This document shows positions 1-7,643 of a stretch of DNA of 25,611 nucleotides, one piece after another. Position 1 is the first letter of the stretch. Each line of letters starts with the position of its first letter. The stretch lies in NCBI GenBank assembly GCA_030598885.1, contig JAUVOZ010000005.1, forward strand, positions 1 to 25,611, written 5' to 3'. The notes beneath the pieces were generated by a model that did not search any database, had not been told where the DNA came from, and saw nothing but the letters and a program-made list of their open reading frames with translations. Both the position numbers and the translations under genes were made by a program. The stretch is from Anaerolineae bacterium. Lineage in GTDB: Bacteria > Chloroflexota > Anaerolineae > Anaerolineales > E44-bin32.

Positions 1-57
1 GGAGACGTAACTGTCTCCATGCCTGGAGGGACAATAGTGGAGGTGGTGGAGGATTGA
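1..57 (+). CDS. C-terminal tail of an unidentified protein (partial)
   Basis: The reading frame is open from base 1 and ends at a TGA at 55-57. It encodes 18 residues (GDVTVSMPGGTIVEVVED). The upstream part lies outside the window, so the product cannot be named. A small hairpin follows directly, and the next gene starts 58 bases later on the same strand, which fits the end of a gene. Another frame is also open through this stretch up to about 119, so the assignment is weak. Confidence 0.4.
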   Translation, partial: GDVTVSMPGGTIVEVVED

Positions 58-61
58 TAGC

Positions 62-78
62 CTGGGTAGTACACCCAG
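62..78 (+). terminator. Possible weak hairpin terminator after the partial gene
   Basis: CTGGGT (62-67) and ACCCAG (73-78) form a 6-bp stem with a five-base loop, just after the stop codon at 55-57. No T-run follows, so it is at best a weak or factor-dependent terminator. Confidence 0.3.
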
Positions 79-115
79 CAAACTCTCTCGAAGTGAAATC
101 GATTAATAGTCACCG

Positions 116-1201
116 ATGAGTAAACCCCTCTGCACTCTCTGTGGCGCATCTACACCCTTGATCTCGGCCAACCTTGGCGTCTGTCTTACCTGTCTGCGCC
201 GGCAGCCAGAGAATGCTCTCTCGCTTACGATGCAGGTTCACCGTCAAGCCCGGCGAACTTTTAACTTACCTGAGTTGCCACCACAAGCAGAAGGAGGTGT
301 GCGCTGTGGGTTATGTTCGCGTCAATGCGTAATTGGCGAGGGTGAGCGCGGCTACTGTGGTCTCAGAACGGTACATGAGCACCGCCTAGTGCATCTCGCC
401 GGTACTCCCTCACGTGGACTGCTTCATTGGTACCGAGATCCGCTCCCAACGAACTGCGTTGCTGACTGGGTGTGTGGTGGTCATTCACGTTATGGCCAGC
501 ATAACCTGGCTGTCTTCTACGCCAGTTGCACCCTGAATTGCCTGTTTTGCCAGAATTGGCACTTTAGAAATGCCGATCCTACAGTGGATAGACAAGGGAA
601 CGTTCAAGCCCTGAGCGCAAATGAATTGGCTGATTGCGCCAACCAGCGTACACACTGCGTCTGCTTCTTCGGTGGAGATCCGGCCAGTCAAATGCCCCAC
701 GCATTAGCCGTCGGCCATCTTCTTGCCGAGCGCGGGGTGGCGGTCTGTTGGGAGACCGCCGGGACAATGCATCCGCGGTTTCTTCGGGTTGCGGTGGAAC
801 TCTCGCTCATCAGCAATGGGTGCATCAAATTTGACCTGAAAGCTTTCGACCCCAACATTCATCGCGCCTTAACCGGCGCCTCGAACGCTCAGACATTAGC
901 CAATTTCACCGCGGCTGTCGAACACATACACAATCGGTCTAACCCCCCGCTTGTAATAGCCAGCACGCTGCTTGTACCGGGTTATATCGACGCCGAAGAA
1001 GTGGGTAGGATCGCCGAGTTCATAGCAAATCTCAATCCAGACATCCCCTACGCACTCCTGGGCTTCCACCCGAATTTCTTTATGGACGACCTACCATATA
1101 CATCCTCCCGCCACGCGAGCGAGGCGCACGAAGCCGCTCGCGCAGCTGGACTGCGGAATGTCCGATTGGGAAACGTCCAACTTTTTTCTTACGCCTATTA
1201 G
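116..1201 (+). CDS. Radical SAM protein, PflA/PflX-like, with N-terminal Cys motifs
   Basis: This 361-residue protein is a cytosolic radical SAM enzyme. The cluster motif is CTLNCLFC (Cys138, 142, 145; CX3CX2C), followed by QNW as in pyruvate formate-lyase-activating-enzyme-like proteins (COG1180/COG1313 group). FFGGDP near residue 188 fits the SAM-binding region. Two further cysteine groups precede the core: Cys6/9/23/26, which looks like a zinc-ribbon knuckle, and Cys64/67/71/81 (CGLCSRQC...GYCG), which is seen in activase-like and AmmeMemoRadiSam relatives. The substrate is unknown and no glycyl-radical enzyme is nearby. The ATG at 116 has no clear Shine-Dalgarno site. It was chosen because the first cysteine pair follows directly. 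Family assignment is firm; function is not. Confidence 0.85.
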   Translation: MSKPLCTLCGASTPLISANLGVCLTCLRRQPENALSLTMQVHRQARRTFNLPELPPQAEGGVRCGLCSRQCVIGEGERGYCGLRTVHEHRLVHLAGTPSRGLLHWYRDPLPTNCVADWVCGGHSRYGQHNLAVFYASCTLNCLFCQNWHFRNADPTVDRQGNVQALSANELADCANQRTHCVCFFGGDPASQMPHALAVGHLLAERGVAVCWETAGTMHPRFLRVAVELSLISNGCIKFDLKAFDPNIHRALTGASNAQTLANFTAAVEHIHNRSNPPLVIASTLLVPGYIDAEEVGRIAEFIANLNPDIPYALLGFHPNFFMDDLPYTSSRHASEAHEAARAAGLRNVRLGNVQLFSYAY

Positions 1202-1241
1202 CCCAAGACCTGATCAACCCTATCCACATGGATATCGTTTG

Positions 1242-1250
1242 TGCTAGACT
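1242..1250 (+). promoter_or_regulatory. Putative extended -10 promoter for the decarboxylase gene
   Basis: TGCTAGACT at 1242-1250 is an extended -10 element (TG, one base, TAGACT). It predicts a start near 1257 and a leader of about 24 bases before the ATG at 1281. No convincing -35 box lies at the right distance. Confidence 0.35.
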
Positions 1251-1280
1251 GCACAACGAGGAAATGGAACCTAGACTTAA

Positions 1281-2255
1281 ATGACAAAAAGAACAGCCAG
1301 CGCAGTAGCTAATCCGAATATCGCCCTGATCAAGTATTGGGGCAATCGGGATCATGAACTACGCTTGCCGTCGAACGGTTCAATCTCATTAACTCTCGGT
1401 GGTTTGGAAACTCGCACCACAGTAACCTTCGATGAGACTTTGCCTTCTGACCGTTTAACAGTTGATGGGTCACAGCCCAACAATTCAGCTCTTGTACGTG
1501 TCTCTGAACATCTGGATAGAATCCGGCATCTGGCAGGGATCCATACTCCCGCGCGTGTGGAAAGTCGGAACAACTTTCCTACTGGCGTTGGAATCGCCTC
1601 CTCCGCCTCCGCATTCGCCGCCTTGACTCTCGCGGGAACTGCGGCAGCTGACCTTTCACTTAATCCCAAGGAACTATCCCGTTTAGCTAGACTTGGCTCC
1701 GGATCGGCCTGCCGTTCAATCTTCGGTGGGTATGTCGAGTGGTATGCCGGCGAGACGCACGCTGATTCCCACGCAGAACCGCTAGCACCACCGGAACACT
1801 GGGATCTCATCGATCTGATCGCGGTGATCAGCCGTGAACACAAGGGGATCGGTTCCACACAAGGCCATACACTGGCTGACACCAGCCCGCTGCAGTCAGC
1901 GCGCGTCACCGACGCTCTACGCCGCTTGAACATATGCCGGGATGCTCTCCTGCACCGCGATTTTCCAACCTTGGCGTCGGTTGTGGAGCAAGATAGCAAC
2001 CTGATGCACGCGGTGATGTTCACCTCCATCCCAGCCTTGATTTATTGGTCGCCAACAACTATTGAAGTAATGCAAGCCGTGACCACCTGGCGTGCCGAAG
2101 GGCTTGAGGTCTGCTACACGATTGACGCTGGTCCCAATGTCCATTGTCTTTGCACCAAACAATACGCAGACCAGGTGGAGGAGCGACTGGGTCACCTCCC
2201 CGGAGTTATCGACCTGCTGCGCGCTCACCCTGGCGGTCCCGCCTCAGTGATCTGA
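1281..2255 (+). CDS. mvaD: Phosphomevalonate / diphosphomevalonate decarboxylase (GHMP family)
   Basis: The 324-residue protein catalyses the ATP-dependent decarboxylation step of a mevalonate route to isoprenoids in the cytosol. Visible family signatures are NIALIKYWG (residues 13-21, with Lys18), the P-loop-like GIASSAS (104-110), GSGSACRS (139-146, with the conserved Arg145) and DAGPN (282-286, with catalytic Asp282). Length matches the family. Classical diphosphomevalonate decarboxylases usually read KYWGK, whereas here it is KYWGN. A Chloroflexota homologue from Roseiflexus is known to act on phosphomevalonate in the alternate pathway, so this enzyme may do the same and need isopentenyl phosphate kinase. 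None is in the window. The SD-like GAGG at 1259-1262 is rather far from the ATG. Confidence 0.9.
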   Translation: MTKRTASAVANPNIALIKYWGNRDHELRLPSNGSISLTLGGLETRTTVTFDETLPSDRLTVDGSQPNNSALVRVSEHLDRIRHLAGIHTPARVESRNNFPTGVGIASSASAFAALTLAGTAAADLSLNPKELSRLARLGSGSACRSIFGGYVEWYAGETHADSHAEPLAPPEHWDLIDLIAVISREHKGIGSTQGHTLADTSPLQSARVTDALRRLNICRDALLHRDFPTLASVVEQDSNLMHAVMFTSIPALIYWSPTTIEVMQAVTTWRAEGLEVCYTIDAGPNVHCLCTKQYADQVEERLGHLPGVIDLLRAHPGGPASVI

Positions 2256-2338
2256 TAGCTCTCCCACAGATACACCAAGTCTCTATTTGAACTTACACTT
2301 GGGATGACTTCCGCACTACCATTAAGGACCAACCACGG

Positions 2339-2347
2339 TGATATAAT
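2339..2347 (+). promoter_or_regulatory. Extended -10 promoter for the site-2 protease operon
   Basis: TGATATAAT at 2339-2347 is a perfect TATAAT preceded by an extended TG. It predicts a start near 2354 and a leader of about 35 bases containing the SD-like AGAGAAGG ahead of the GTG at 2389. No good -35 box is visible. Confidence 0.55.
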
Positions 2348-2388
2348 TCGGTAAACGATTTGCTTTCATAGAGAGAAGGTGCTTTTAG

Positions 2389-3438
2389 GTGTCCGACTTC
2401 ATTCTATTCATCATCATCCTGGGGACATTAATCATCGGCCACGAACTCGGTCACTTCTTCGCGGCTAAAATCTGCGGCGTAAAGGTAGAGGAGTTTGGCA
2501 TCGGCTATCCCCCACGGATAACCACCCTTTTTACCGCCGGAGGGACCAAGTTCACCCTCAATTGGATTCCTTTCGGGGGCTTCAATCTCCCCGCGGGTGA
2601 GAACGATCCAGAAGTGGAGGGTGGTTTAGCTGGTTCGAGCAAGCGTGTGAGGTCAGCTGTGTTATTAGCTGGCCCTGCGGCAAATATCTTGATAGCTTTT
2701 ATGGCTTTCTTTCTGGCCAACAAATTCGTCGCTCCTGATTTTGAGCGAGTACTCATCATCGAGGTGGTTCAAGGTACACCGGCGGAAGAAGCCGGGATCC
2801 TTCCCGGCGACATTGTCCTCAGCGTAGGGGAACAACAGATCACGACAACCGAAAGCATGGTGGATGCAATTTGGTCGCGAGTTGGCATGCTGACCCAAAT
2901 CGGCCTTGATCGGGACGGTAATGTAGTCCCGGTCGAATTAATCCCTCGCACAGAATATCCATCTAACCAAGGTCCAATTGGTGTCACCCTTGGCCATCCG
3001 GCTAAAACTACTAACTGGCTCGAGGCAGCCATGTTAAGCGTAGATTCAATCTCTTATCAGGTGGATGCCCTCTTTCGACTTCCCGGTCGGCTGCTTAGTG
3101 GCGTTGCTACCCCAGAGGAAACACGGGTCACGGGCCTCAAAGGTATCCACGATATGATAGCCTGGGCAGTCTCGATCGATCGCTCAACCCAGCGACCCTT
3201 CCTCACAATTACTCTGATCGGCATAATAAGTACCGGCTTGGCGTTAGCCAACCTTCTCCCCTTTCCCGCGCTTGACGGGGGGCGGATGATGTTTGTGCTC
3301 ATTGAGTTAATATTTCGACGCCGTGTTTCTCCTCGCTACGAAGGATTGGCGCACGCAATTGGATTTACGCTGCTCTTGGCGTTTATGATCTATATTAACT
3401 TCCAGGACTTCATTAACCCTATTGCGTTACCCAGATGA
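2389..3438 (+). CDS. rseP: RseP-like site-2 intramembrane metalloprotease (M50)
   Basis: This 349-residue membrane zinc protease cleaves transmembrane substrates within the bilayer, classically in regulated intramembrane proteolysis of anti-sigma factors. The first transmembrane helix carries HELGH (residues 18-22, two zinc ligands and catalytic Glu19). A second motif, ALDGG with Asp296, supplies the third ligand in a C-terminal helix. One PDZ domain lies at about 120-190, with GTPAEEAGILPGD as its core. A final helix follows near 325-342. The length suits single-PDZ members. The start is a GTG preceded by GAGAGAAGG at 2371-2379. It leads an operon with the HEAT and permease genes. The native substrate cannot be told from this window. 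Confidence 0.93.
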   Translation: MSDFILFIIILGTLIIGHELGHFFAAKICGVKVEEFGIGYPPRITTLFTAGGTKFTLNWIPFGGFNLPAGENDPEVEGGLAGSSKRVRSAVLLAGPAANILIAFMAFFLANKFVAPDFERVLIIEVVQGTPAEEAGILPGDIVLSVGEQQITTTESMVDAIWSRVGMLTQIGLDRDGNVVPVELIPRTEYPSNQGPIGVTLGHPAKTTNWLEAAMLSVDSISYQVDALFRLPGRLLSGVATPEETRVTGLKGIHDMIAWAVSIDRSTQRPFLTITLIGIISTGLALANLLPFPALDGGRMMFVLIELIFRRRVSPRYEGLAHAIGFTLLLAFMIYINFQDFINPIALPR

Positions 3439-3456
3439 AACTCGGCAGGTACTGTC

Positions 3457-4413
3457 ATGACCACCTCGTTCGAACAACTCCTTGAGATCTTAAGCGACGA
3501 AGCTCAGCCGCTTCCCCTCTCAGACCTCGCTGAACTTTCGGACCTGGATACAGATCGCACAGCACAATTTTCCGATATCTGGGAACACCTTTCTAATGAA
3601 CGTCGGCGTACGCTGATCATAGAGCTTGGACGGCAGGCTGAACAACAGATCACCCTAATATTTGAGCCGATCAACCGTTTAGCTATCTCCGATCCAGACG
3701 CAGAGGTACGGAAGGTTGCGATTAATAATTTATGGGAATGTGAGGATCCCAGACTGGTGTCACCCTTCCTGGCGGTCCTTACTCGCGATCCTGCTTCAGA
3801 GGTTCGAGCCGCGGCGGCTAAAGCGCTTGGCTTATTCGTTTGGTTGGGCGAAATCGAACAACTGGTCAAAGAACTTCTCAGCCAAATTGAGCAGGGACTC
3901 ATCACAGCATTAGTGCAAGATCCGGATGAGGAGGTACGAAGGCGTTCGCTCGAGTCGCTGGGATTTTCATCCCGTAGTGAGGTGCCCGCACTTATCGATC
4001 AAGCCTACAACTCCGGTGACGAGGCACTGATACAATCAGCTCTACTTGCCATGGGTCGCTCGGTCAGCGATCAATGGGGACCACAGGTATTAACTAAATT
4101 GTATAACCCTGCGCCATTTATTCGTTTAGAAGCCGCCAGAGCAGCCGGCGAACTAGAACTTCGAGAATCGATAGAGTCGCTTATCGATCTACTTAACGAT
4201 GTCAACGAACAAGTGTGCGCGGCAGCGATCTGGTCGCTTGGTCAACTCGGTGGAGAAGATGCAGCCGATGCGTTGCTTCTATTGCTCGACTCAGCTGAGG
4301 GAGAGCACCTTATCGAACTTATCGAGGAGGCCCTCGACCATCTTGCGTTCGTCGATAACACTCGCAACTTCTTACTCATAGATGTCGATGATCCAGAGGA
4401 CTTCTCATTTTGA
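3457..4413 (+). CDS. HEAT-repeat protein
   Basis: The 318-residue acidic, soluble protein is built from alpha-helical HEAT-type repeats, recognised by recurring D(P/x)xxEVR followed by an A/L-rich helix. Examples are DPDAEVRKVA near residue 76, DPASEVRAAA near 112, DPDEEVRRRS near 157, and the later PFIRLEAARAAGEL and NEQVCAAAIWSLGQLG units. Such repeats are protein-binding scaffolds, and no catalytic motif is seen. It begins 18 bases after rseP and overlaps the next gene by four bases, so the three are almost certainly cotranscribed. The ATG at 3457 is preceded by a modest SD-like GGCAGGT. The binding partner is unknown; a link to the neighbouring protease is only inferred from linkage. Confidence 0.85.
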   Translation: MTTSFEQLLEILSDEAQPLPLSDLAELSDLDTDRTAQFSDIWEHLSNERRRTLIIELGRQAEQQITLIFEPINRLAISDPDAEVRKVAINNLWECEDPRLVSPFLAVLTRDPASEVRAAAAKALGLFVWLGEIEQLVKELLSQIEQGLITALVQDPDEEVRRRSLESLGFSSRSEVPALIDQAYNSGDEALIQSALLAMGRSVSDQWGPQVLTKLYNPAPFIRLEAARAAGELELRESIESLIDLLNDVNEQVCAAAIWSLGQLGGEDAADALLLLLDSAEGEHLIELIEEALDHLAFVDNTRNFLLIDVDDPEDFSF

Positions 4414-5321
4414 GCTTGCTTTTCAATCTTTTCGCCGTCAACATCTTACCGATCATTATCGTCGTCGGTGTCGGCTTCGTGCTCCAGCGTACATTAAAGA
4501 TTGACCCTCGCACCCTATCCCGAGTCATTTTCTACGCCTTCACTCCAGCCCTGGTATTTACTATTCTGGCGTCTAGTGCAATCAATACCAACGAAATCCT
4601 ACATATGGCGGGTTTTACTATCTTAGTATCAGCCTGTGTGGGAACCCTGAGTTGGTTCCTTACTCGTTCCTTACATCTGAAACCACACATTGCTTCTGCC
4701 TTTATTCTTGTTTCCACCTTCATAAACGCCGGCAATTACGGTTTGTCGGTCAATTCTTTTGCATTAGGCGAGGCAGGTTTGACATGGGCCAGCATATATT
4801 TCGTCACTAGTTCATTGTTGATTAATTCCATTGGAGTATATATAGCCTCGGTCGGCCGCACATCACCGTCAAAAGCGCTCCTGAGGTTGTTGAAAGTTCC
4901 CTCTTTATACGCGATTCCACTGGCATTGCTCGTTCGGATAAGTGGGGTATCCCTGCCTATAACCCTATGGCGACCGATAGATCTGCTGGGATCAGCGGCT
5001 GTACCCTCGATGTTGATCCTACTCGGTATGCAAATCGCCCGTGCCGGTTTACCAAAACGCGGTAAGCTGGTTATCCTTGCCGCCGGATTGAGGTTGATCA
5101 TCGCACCCCTCATCGCCTGGTTAATAGCATCTTTTATGGGCATGTCAGGGGTGAGTCGCCAGGCCGGGATTCTCGAATCGGCTATGCCAACCGCGGTGAC
5201 GACGATTGTCATTGCGACCGAGTTCGATGTCGAACCAGAATTCGTCACCGCCGCTGTTTTTGTTACAACCTTAATCAGCCCGCTTACTATCACCCCTATA
5301 CTGGCGATATTGGGTGTATGA
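4410..5321 (+). CDS. AEC-family (auxin efflux carrier-type) membrane permease
   Basis: The 303-residue protein is almost entirely hydrophobic, with about ten predicted transmembrane helices, the length and layout of bacterial AEC-family carriers. The N-terminal helix ending GFVLQRTLKIDPRTLSR, the STFINAGNYGLSV region near residues 101-115 and the C-terminal ESAMPTAVTTIVIATEF segment are typical. Bacterial members are thought to export or exchange organic acids or related anions; the substrate here is unknown. Translation starts at a TTG that overlaps the TGA of the HEAT-repeat gene (TTGA, 4410-4413), with an AGAGGA Shine-Dalgarno at 4394-4399. This indicates translational coupling. Confidence 0.88.
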   Translation: MSLLFNLFAVNILPIIIVVGVGFVLQRTLKIDPRTLSRVIFYAFTPALVFTILASSAINTNEILHMAGFTILVSACVGTLSWFLTRSLHLKPHIASAFILVSTFINAGNYGLSVNSFALGEAGLTWASIYFVTSSLLINSIGVYIASVGRTSPSKALLRLLKVPSLYAIPLALLVRISGVSLPITLWRPIDLLGSAAVPSMLILLGMQIARAGLPKRGKLVILAAGLRLIIAPLIAWLIASFMGMSGVSRQAGILESAMPTAVTTIVIATEFDVEPEFVTAAVFVTTLISPLTITPILAILGV

Positions 5322-5420
5322 TAATCAACACCGGTTGACTCCACCTCCGACTGTCGGTTCTAGTAGTTTCCTTACTGATGATAGCCAACGGATGATTTAA
5401 CCAACCTAGGAGGAAGTATC

Positions 5421-5963
5421 GTGATTGGCAGCACTCTGGTTTTTGATCTCGAAACCAAACACCTCGCCCATGAAGTTGGAGGTTGGTCCAACATCGATAA
5501 GCTGGGGCTGGCGGCTGCTGTATTGTTGGTTGTGGAAACCGACGAAACATATCGCTTTCTCGAGCAAGACGTTGAAGAGCTTATTAGTCAGCTCCTGAAA
5601 GCAGATCAAATTGTAGGTTTTAATATTGTGAGATTCGATTATCAGGTTCTGCGACCCTATGGCCTGGCGATAGGATCAGATCTGATTCGTCGTACGGTCG
5701 ATCTGATGGATCACATCTACCATAGTTTGGGCTTCCGCATTTCCCTCGATAAACTAGCTGAGGCAACCCTGGGCGAACACAAGAGCGCCGATGGTCTGGC
5801 AGCGGTTAAATGGTATCGTGAAGGCAAACTCGACCAGGTCCTCGATTATTGTGAACAAGACGTTCGTATCACCCATCGTCTTTGGGAGTATGGACGGCAT
5901 AATAGCCAGATTAAATACCGAGATCGTGAATCTGGCCTGCGTACTCTAGCTGTCTCTTGGTAG
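5421..5963 (+). CDS. Small DnaQ/RNase H-fold 3'-5' exonuclease-like protein
   Basis: The 180-residue protein shows the acidic exonuclease motifs of the DEDD class: FDLET (Asp9, Glu11; motif I), GFNIVRFD (Asn68, Asp73; motif II region) and YCEQDV (Tyr143, Asp147; motif III, DEDDy-like). SLDKLAEATLG (108-118) resembles the region before motif III in DNA-polymerase-type exonucleases. It most resembles the stand-alone ribonuclease H-like domain (Pfam RNase_H_2) that is elsewhere fused to helicases such as YprB. Here no helicase is attached or adjacent. The GTG start at 5421 is set by a strong TAGGAGGAAG Shine-Dalgarno at 5407-5416. It converges with the M23 gene. The substrate (DNA or RNA) is not determined. 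Confidence 0.8.
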   Translation: MIGSTLVFDLETKHLAHEVGGWSNIDKLGLAAAVLLVVETDETYRFLEQDVEELISQLLKADQIVGFNIVRFDYQVLRPYGLAIGSDLIRRTVDLMDHIYHSLGFRISLDKLAEATLGEHKSADGLAAVKWYREGKLDQVLDYCEQDVRITHRLWEYGRHNSQIKYRDRESGLRTLAVSW

Positions 5964-6004
5964 CAGGAAGATAGTAGGAATTGCTGACCTGCAGACTTTA
6001 CCCC

Positions 6005-7630
6005 CTAGAAATCCCGATCACTAATTATCTCAGGAATTTGGTTGATACCCCCTTCTTCGTTGCGCCAGATCATCGCATCGTGACCGTCAACTGCCGATAA
6101 TGTGTAAGCGAATACCGCCCCAATCCCTGGAATGTCCCGTAGCATACGGTAAAAATCTAAGTATTGCTGCCCCTTGATACGGGAGTTGACACTCGCAGAC
6201 GGATTGCTGAATTCGGTGATGAAAAGTAATTTATTGGGGTAGCGGAGACGATATTCCTCATGGAACCGACCCCCTTGCTGCGACTTGACCCCCGCGGATT
6301 CCGTCCAGTAGCAATTTACTCCAACCCAGTCAGCTAGAAGCACAGCCTCCTCAGCATCATCTAAAAATCGATCCACATCTGCCCGCCAACCGGATAGTGC
6401 ATTTCCTGGTGAGAGACCAGGAAATCCAAAGCGTGCTTCGGGATAAGGGTCTCGCAGGGTCTTAACTACTTTACTGAACCAACTGCCAAACTCCTCTCCA
6501 CCTAACCATGAACGCTGCCACCCACCAAACTGCAGGTTCGGATTCGCATGAACCTCAAAATAACGAATTCCAAGCCGGTAAAGTCGTCCCATATCAGGTG
6601 CCACATGAGAGATAAAGCTGTTAGCAGAAACCGGGTCCCCTGACAAGTCCGCCGTAAGTCGGACAGCGAGGAAAATCGCTGGATTAATAGCTCGCAGCCG
6701 CTCGATAGTTTTTTTGGTTTCGGACAAACCAAGTTTTACCGCCTCGAGACGAGCTATTGTAATCACCTCAACATCCTCATCTTCCAAGCGACCCCCTACA
6801 CGCCCATGCGCTCCAATCAAACACTTGCCTGCCGGCCAATCAAACGCATCGAATGATTTACTTACTACACCCTCCGGCCAGACCAAAAACGGTGTTGGAT
6901 CGATGATGTCCTTGGGATAGTCCGTCTCGCCCCGCTCGGTAGCTCCATCGCGCTTGAGCGTCAGATGGAGATGCGATCCCACTGAGGCGCCGGTAGTATC
7001 GGCCAATCCGATCACTTGACCCGCCTTCACCACCTCGCCTTCGCTCACCAGAGCTTTTGTAAAGTGTGCGTAGACTGTCTTGTAGCCGTCCTTATGTCGA
7101 ATCCTTACATGAACTCCATAAGGGTGAGTATCTGGATTGGTATGGAGCCGATACACTTCACCATCAGCACAACAGTAGATGTTGGTGTTGGTTCTGGCCC
7201 GGAAGTCGATCCCCTCGTGTCCTGGAAACCCCCATCGACCATAGATGTGTGGATTTGCCCTGAATTCTTGGGTGATGTAGGCGAAATCAGTCGGCCAAAG
7301 TAAATAGAATGGTCGCTGCTTTTGTCCGTAGCGATCCCGATCGGCAATACGCTTATCAAGCGCGGCACGTAATTTGCTGGGTGTATCAACCTCAATTGGG
7401 TCCAACCGGATTCCCGGATAATGAGCCAGGAACCAGCGTTCGATATCACCCTGCTCAGGATATCCGCCTGGGACCAGCGGGAAGGTGATCACCTGTCGCG
7501 GAGGCATGTACTGAGCCGCGGTCACCGGATCCGGAGTCAGATTCGGACCATAGGATAAGACGTAATCCTTACATGCACGAAGCCAAGACCAATAGTTATT
7601 GCGCGGTAGAAGTATTATTTGGTAATCCAT
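6005..7630 (-). CDS. M23 metallopeptidase domain fused to a degenerate glycosidase-like TIM barrel
   Basis: The 541-residue protein has an N-terminal region of unknown type (1-110), an M23/LytM domain (about 111-250) and a C-terminal glycosidase-like domain (about 260-541). M23 residues are intact: His138 and Asp142 in GHEGIDF, His189 in YAHF, and His220/His222 in SHLHL, so zinc binding and peptidoglycan endopeptidase activity are plausible. The C-terminal part resembles clan GH-A/GH39 barrels. ITEFS supplies a nucleophile-like Glu473, but the expected FEVxNEPN reads FEVHANPN (358-365), so the acid/base Glu is Asn363. No signal peptide or membrane span is visible, although the substrate should be cell wall. 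It lies 13 bases after radC with AGGAAAG before the ATG. Confidence 0.82.
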   Translation of the reverse strand: MDYQIILLPRNNYWSWLRACKDYVLSYGPNLTPDPVTAAQYMPPRQVITFPLVPGGYPEQGDIERWFLAHYPGIRLDPIEVDTPSKLRAALDKRIADRDRYGQKQRPFYLLWPTDFAYITQEFRANPHIYGRWGFPGHEGIDFRARTNTNIYCCADGEVYRLHTNPDTHPYGVHVRIRHKDGYKTVYAHFTKALVSEGEVVKAGQVIGLADTTGASVGSHLHLTLKRDGATERGETDYPKDIIDPTPFLVWPEGVVSKSFDAFDWPAGKCLIGAHGRVGGRLEDEDVEVITIARLEAVKLGLSETKKTIERLRAINPAIFLAVRLTADLSGDPVSANSFISHVAPDMGRLYRLGIRYFEVHANPNLQFGGWQRSWLGGEEFGSWFSKVVKTLRDPYPEARFGFPGLSPGNALSGWRADVDRFLDDAEEAVLLADWVGVNCYWTESAGVKSQQGGRFHEEYRLRYPNKLLFITEFSNPSASVNSRIKGQQYLDFYRMLRDIPGIGAVFAYTLSAVDGHDAMIWRNEEGGINQIPEIISDRDF

Positions 7631-7643
7631 AAGACTTTCCTGA

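Noticed and set aside
1352..2029. A 225-codon open frame on the minus strand opposite the decarboxylase gene.
   Set aside because: It lies fully antisense to a well-conserved gene, has no recognisable motif, and its Arg/Ser-rich composition is typical of a reverse-frame shadow.
2275..2302. CCAAGT...ACTTGG inverted repeat after the decarboxylase gene as a terminator.
   Set aside because: It has a six-pair AT-containing stem with a 16-base loop and no T-run.
4736..5344. A 202-codon open frame on the minus strand opposite the AEC permease gene.
   Set aside because: It is entirely antisense to a membrane protein gene with clear family features and shows no coding signature of its own.
5346..5356. 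Palindrome-like CCGACTGTCGG between the AEC and nuclease genes.
   Set aside because: The loop would be a single base, so it cannot form a stable hairpin, and no T-run follows.
5964..6004. GCAGG...CCTGC inverted repeat between the nuclease gene and the M23 gene as a terminator.
   Set aside because: The stem is only five pairs with a long loop and no T-tract, so it is not convincing.
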